From positions 232,351,084 through 232,415,083 of the forward strand of contig NC_058522.1 of NCBI RefSeq assembly GCF_904849725.1: a stretch of DNA of 64,000 nucleotides, written 5' to 3'. This stretch comes from Hordeum vulgare subsp. vulgare. Taxonomy: Eukaryota; Streptophyta; Magnoliopsida; Poales; Poaceae. Position numbers and translations under genes: made by a program. The notes beneath the pieces are model-generated. The model was not told the DNA's origin, ran no database searches, and was given only the letters and a program-made list of their open reading frames with translations. Numbering within the stretch: position 1 is the first letter of the stretch; each line of letters starts with the position of its first letter. Below are positions 59,824 to 64,000 of the stretch, one piece after another.

Positions 59824-61694
59824 TTATATATTTTTTCTTTTTTTCTGTTAGTATGTGATAACATGATTATTGCCTCTGTAATTATTGTGTTTTTATGTTT
59901 CAATTAGTGTTTGTGCCAAGTAAAGCCTTTGGGATGATTTGCATGATGAGTAGAATTGATACGGTGCAAAAGCAGAAACTTTGACGCCGAGTGCGAAATT
60001 TCTCTCATTTTACTAGAATGTCTTTTTAAGCTAAATGTTTTACATAGTATTGCTATGCAAATTCCTCAGGTCGTCCTAATTTTTCTGAATTTTGGACACA
60101 CAAGTATAGTTTCATTACAGATTACTATAGACTATTCTATTTCAGTGAGTTTTCTGCATGTATAGTTTGCTTGTTTTGAAGATGCTATGGATTGTATCGG
60201 GGGGTATAAGACATGGAGGAGTTAAAATACAGTGCCATATGATAAAATTAAATAAGAATCAACGTGTAACATCTCCTAAAAGTATTTGATATGTTGCTTA
60301 TACTAACGGATCTCACAAAGTTTTGTTGAGTTTAATGTGATTGAAGTTTTCAAATTTTGGGTATTGTCCCGATGGGCAAAGGATTAAGGTGAAGCAAAAC
60401 CCTAAGCTTGGGGATGCCCAAGGCACCCCAAGGTAATATTCTAGGAAGACACAAGCGTCTAAGTTTAGGGATGCCCCGGAAGGTATCTCCTCTTTTCGTA
60501 TCAATCCATCGATATGTTACTTGGAGCTATATTTTTATTCATCACATGATATGAGTTTTGCTTGAAGCTTCGTTTGATTTTGTTTTCTTTTATTTGCTTT
60601 TACCTTCAGATTACCACAATCATTGTTTGCTGGACACAACTATTTTAGAGATAGATCACATCATCACAATTTGTTAGAATACTCTATGTGTTTCACTTAT
60701 ATCTTTTGAGCTTAGCAGTTGCTCTAGTACTTCACATATATATTTTTGAGCACGGTGGCTTGTAGACTTTGTTGAAATATTATGCTCACGTTCTTCACTT
60801 ATATTCGTTTGAGAGCTGGACAAATAGTGATGTTAATACGCATGGGTCATAAAACTAGATAAAAAATGATGAGTATCCAATGAATGATGATAAAAACCAC
60901 CATGTAGCACATATAGATAAATTGTGGGTTAATGATATTGATGTGGTGATATGAAAAGGTGTGAGTGCATTATTATTAATTCAGAGAGGTGTTGATATTA
61001 AGATATGTTAAACTTCTTGTTCATCTAACCAATTAAAAAGTCATGGTGATGATGTGTGAGCATTTCTATTCATCGTTGAAAACAATGTGTTGTTTTGAGT
61101 GAGAGTCGCGTGATGGTTAACTACTACCAAACCTCTCCCTCGGGGCATGCGAGTAGTACTTTGATTTGTGACAAAACTAATAAAATTTTGCAATAAGCAT
61201 ATGAGTTCTTAAAGACTAACGTGACACCATGGACATACACACTCTCACCTCCTCATATTTGCTAGCCTCTTTTGTACCGTCCATCACCCGTTCTCACCTT
61301 GAGCATCGGTGCAACTTTAGCCGGCGCATCCAAACCCCGTGAAATGACACGTTCTATTGCGCATATACCTTTTTATATCCTCCTGAAAACAGCCACCATA
61401 CGTACCTAGCATGGCATTTCCATAGCCATTCAGAGATATATTGCCATGCAAATGCCATCATCACTTCACATGACTAGTTCGTTCATCATCATGATGCTCT
61501 GCATGATCATATAGAGCTCACATAGTATTTGTGGCAAATCCACCATTCATAATATTTTCATACATGTCACACTAGATATTTACACATCCTCGTACACTGT
61601 CACAGGTATTCATTAAGAGTCAAATTTTACTATCAGTTTTCATGATGTGTTGTAAGTAAATAAAAGTGTGATGATCATCATTATTAGAGCATTT
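59824..61694 (+). other. Non-coding 3' internal region of C2
   Basis: AT-rich. Aligns with 35173-37020 of C1. No recognised coding frame. Confidence 0.6.
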
Positions 61695-63206
61695 TGTCGG
61701 GACCCCGATCCTAAGCCATACAACTCCAGCATGTACACATCATATCACATTGTTGCCTCACGCACGGTAATTACCCCGGTTGCCACCTTACCTTGGCCGG
61801 GACCATTTGCGTCTTTTGGCTCACGTATATGACTATGTTGCCAGCAATCATATGTCAAAGAACCTGGGTCGACATGGCTAGTTATGAACCCAAGTGGCAC
61901 ATCTGTACAGGGACAGGTATACATAACCCAGCAAGGCAGGTGTCAGTCATCAGCGAGTGTAGATGAGTCGTAGCAAGCTACAGGGACTCCATTACACCGC
62001 GTGACATTTCCCCATGGGGACAGACACAGCAACCAAGAAGGATACATGCCGGTCAATCAATGTGTCCGGAGCAGTAGCAAGCTACCAAGGCTCGGTGGAA
62101 GCACAAAGAGGCATTTCCCGGTATGGAGTACTACTCAAGGCACACAACTAGGTGTCGAATCCCACACATACCAATGCATTGCAAGCATACACACAATATG
62201 CACGATATGTGTAGATACAACATGGCATCACAACATGACTCTACAACACATCATTTATTTAATAGACTCCGAAGAGCCAACATAGTTTAATGTTACAAAC
62301 AGAAGGGGTCACATGACCCAACATTCAGAGCATACAAGCATCAAGCGGAAGTTACATGTCTGGGTACAAACATCTACTAAAAGCGGCTGGAAGAGCCTAA
62401 AAGCTACAGCGACCCTACCATAGGAGCCAGATCACTGTCTGGGTTCCCAAGCTAAACCATCGATGTTAACGTGAAGAGATAACGTAGAAAGAGCGGCGTC
62501 TATTCTGCAAAAATTTAAATAAGCAACAGTGAGTACGAAGGTACTCAGCAGGTCTTACATCAGTGCTAACTACATATGCATCAAGTATCAATGAACGGAA
62601 TTGTGGGGTTTATTGCAGAGAAGCTAGCTTTGACCTTTGGCTAACCTATTCTACGAGAAGGCCATCCATAGGCACTCACACTTATCTGGACCATTTTAGA
62701 GTAACCATTAAAGTTATCTATGAACCATGTAAGTATCCAAGCAGTCCATAACCGAGGACGCGACTATTCGAATACATAGTTACCCTGCAGGGGTGTACTT
62801 CGTCACACATGCTTCCGCCACTTATCGCCCAGTGCACATAAAACCAGCACCTCGGCAACCTTCAAGCGGAAGCCCAGCGAGGGAGTTGGCCATGGACGTT
62901 AACCTACTAAGACTCACGCCCAAGACAGTCGCCTATCTGAGTTGGAACCCATAATGGAAGTCCGGCCGAGGTTTCCAACATGGCCTCAAACGATGTGAGC
63001 AGGGCCCCAAGCCGGTCTCGACTGGGCCGTTCATCCACTTAGCAGGCGGTGCCACAACCTATGAACATTTCGAACTACTGCGACTTCTGGACTAAGAACC
63101 GAGTAGTTAATAGGCCAAGAGGGGTCGAGTTACCGGAACCCAATGTGCGGTAGTAGCTAGTCTTGGAACACCAACACAAGATCTCAGGTCCTAAATGCGG
63201 CGGCAA
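61695..63206 (-). repeat. Element I: B-family LTR on the minus strand, interrupted
   Basis: On the plus strand it starts tgtcgggaccccgatcc, the mirror of the B LTR end. Its complement aligns with 54450-55977 of B, including the motif at 62753-62773 and the block ctcggccggacttcc. It is cut at 63206 by J. It entered C2 after cattt (61690-61694). Confidence 0.85.
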
Positions 63207-64000
63207 TGTCGGGACCCCGATCCTAAGCCATAGGAACCCAGCCTGTAACACATCGCATCTCTTTGTGGTCTCACGCACGGTTAACTCCACGGCTGCAGCC
63301 TTACCTTAGCCGGGACCGTTTGCGTCTTTTGACTCACGTATGCGATAGGTGTCGCTAGCAATCCAATGTCAAAGAACCCGGATCGACATGTCTAGTCATA
63401 AATCAAAGTGGCAGTTCCGCACAAGGACAAGCATACATGACCCAACAAAGCAGGTGTCGGTCATCAGCGAACGTAGACGAGTCGTAGCAAGCTACAAGGA
63501 CTCCATTACGTCGCGTGACATTTCCCCAAAGAGGACAGACACAACAGCTAAGAAGGACACATGCCGGTCAACCAATGTGTCCGGAGCAGTAGCGGACTAC
63601 CAAGGCTCGTTGGATCACAAAGGGGCATTTCCTTGTAAGGAGTGCTACTAAAGTTCACGGCTAGGTATTCGAACCCCATACATATCAAGTATGACACACG
63701 TACGCATGGCATACCGATATGTATAGATACATCGATGGCATCACAACATAACCATAAACATACAACCTTTATTCAAGAGGCTCGGAAGAGCCACACACAT
63801 AATATTACACATTAAGGTCTCTCAACCCATAATAGCAGTCATACAAATACAAGCCAGCGGAAGAGTTATAGACTGTCTGGGTACAGACAGTGCAACTAGA
63901 AGGCACATGGCCTGACTATACTACAGAGCCGACATAGGGCCAGATCGTAGCTGGGACACCAGCTACTCGTCGTCGTCGATGTCTACGAAGAACCCTCCAT
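63207..64000 (-). repeat. Element J: second B-family LTR on the minus strand, to window end
   Basis: Again starts tgtcgggaccccgatcc and repeats the I sequence from its own start (for example gtagcaagctac and gacatttcccca blocks), with scattered differences. It lies within I. The five bases before it are ggcaa. It continues beyond the window. Confidence 0.85.

Larger units (their letters stand above)
57483..61694 (+). mobile_element. Element C2: non-autonomous LTR element, 3' part cut off by I
   Basis: 5' LTR 57483-59040, primer site, gag-like gene 59210-59823 and non-coding DNA to 61694, where I is inserted. Its 3' LTR is beyond the window. Aligns with C1 in LTR, leader and 3' internal DNA. 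Confidence 0.8.

Noticed and set aside
1..64000. CRISPR arrays, bacterial operons, tRNA or rRNA genes
   Set aside because: None seen. The tandem repeats are long units without spacers, and tRNA-like matches are only retroelement primer sites.

Overview
This window is plant repeat DNA made almost entirely of nested LTR retrotransposons. Their hallmarks match Triticeae genomes (wheat, Aegilops, barley, rye): Athila-type gag-protease elements with tRNA-Asp-like primer sites, long-LTR LARD-type elements with 4-5 kb LTRs, and a Tat-type Ty3/gypsy element carrying an antisense gene. I found no intact cellular gene, tRNA, rRNA or CRISPR array. Every coding stretch I recognise is a decayed element gene. 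Family names are given only as types, because no database could be consulted.

Layout. 1-8585 is a LARD-type element A: the end of its 5' LTR, a non-coding internal domain and a 4.67 kb 3' LTR. It sits in a Tat-type element F. Parts of F lie at 8586-9645 (protease region), 14288-18564 (pol tail and antisense gene) and 28374-30445 (start of the antisense gene and the 3' LTR). F is broken by a minus-strand LTR fragment G (9646-10512) joined to a 5'-truncated element H (10513-14287), and by a complete non-autonomous Athila-type element K on the minus strand (18565-28373, target duplication tcgag/tcaag). 30446-31575 is unassigned repeat DNA. 31576-32648 is a minus-strand gag fragment D.

32649-39140 is a 5'-truncated element C1 carrying a solo LTR of the H family (33635-35151). 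39141-40839 and 49098-51707 are unassigned DNA with a 458 bp tandem duplication and an array of units of about 500 bp. The array is split by a complete non-autonomous Athila-type element E (40840-49097), whose right LTR holds a small hAT-like insertion. 51708-57482 is the LTR and internal start of a second LARD-type family (B). B is interrupted by C2 (57483-61694), a relative of C1. C2 is interrupted by a minus-strand LTR of the B family (I, 61695-63206), and I by another (J, 63207-64000): four levels of nesting.

How parts work together. K and E share one design: LTR, gag plus protease ending at the same stop, no reverse transcriptase, RNase H or integrase, then a short internal copy of the LTR U3 region, then a second gene resembling the Athila ORF1 family, then LTR. 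H has the same kind of U3-like module in front of a coiled-coil gene. The core of the module and of the LTR U3 is a stem-loop whose two arms change together between families while staying complementary. The module and its covarying stem are the most interesting observations here.
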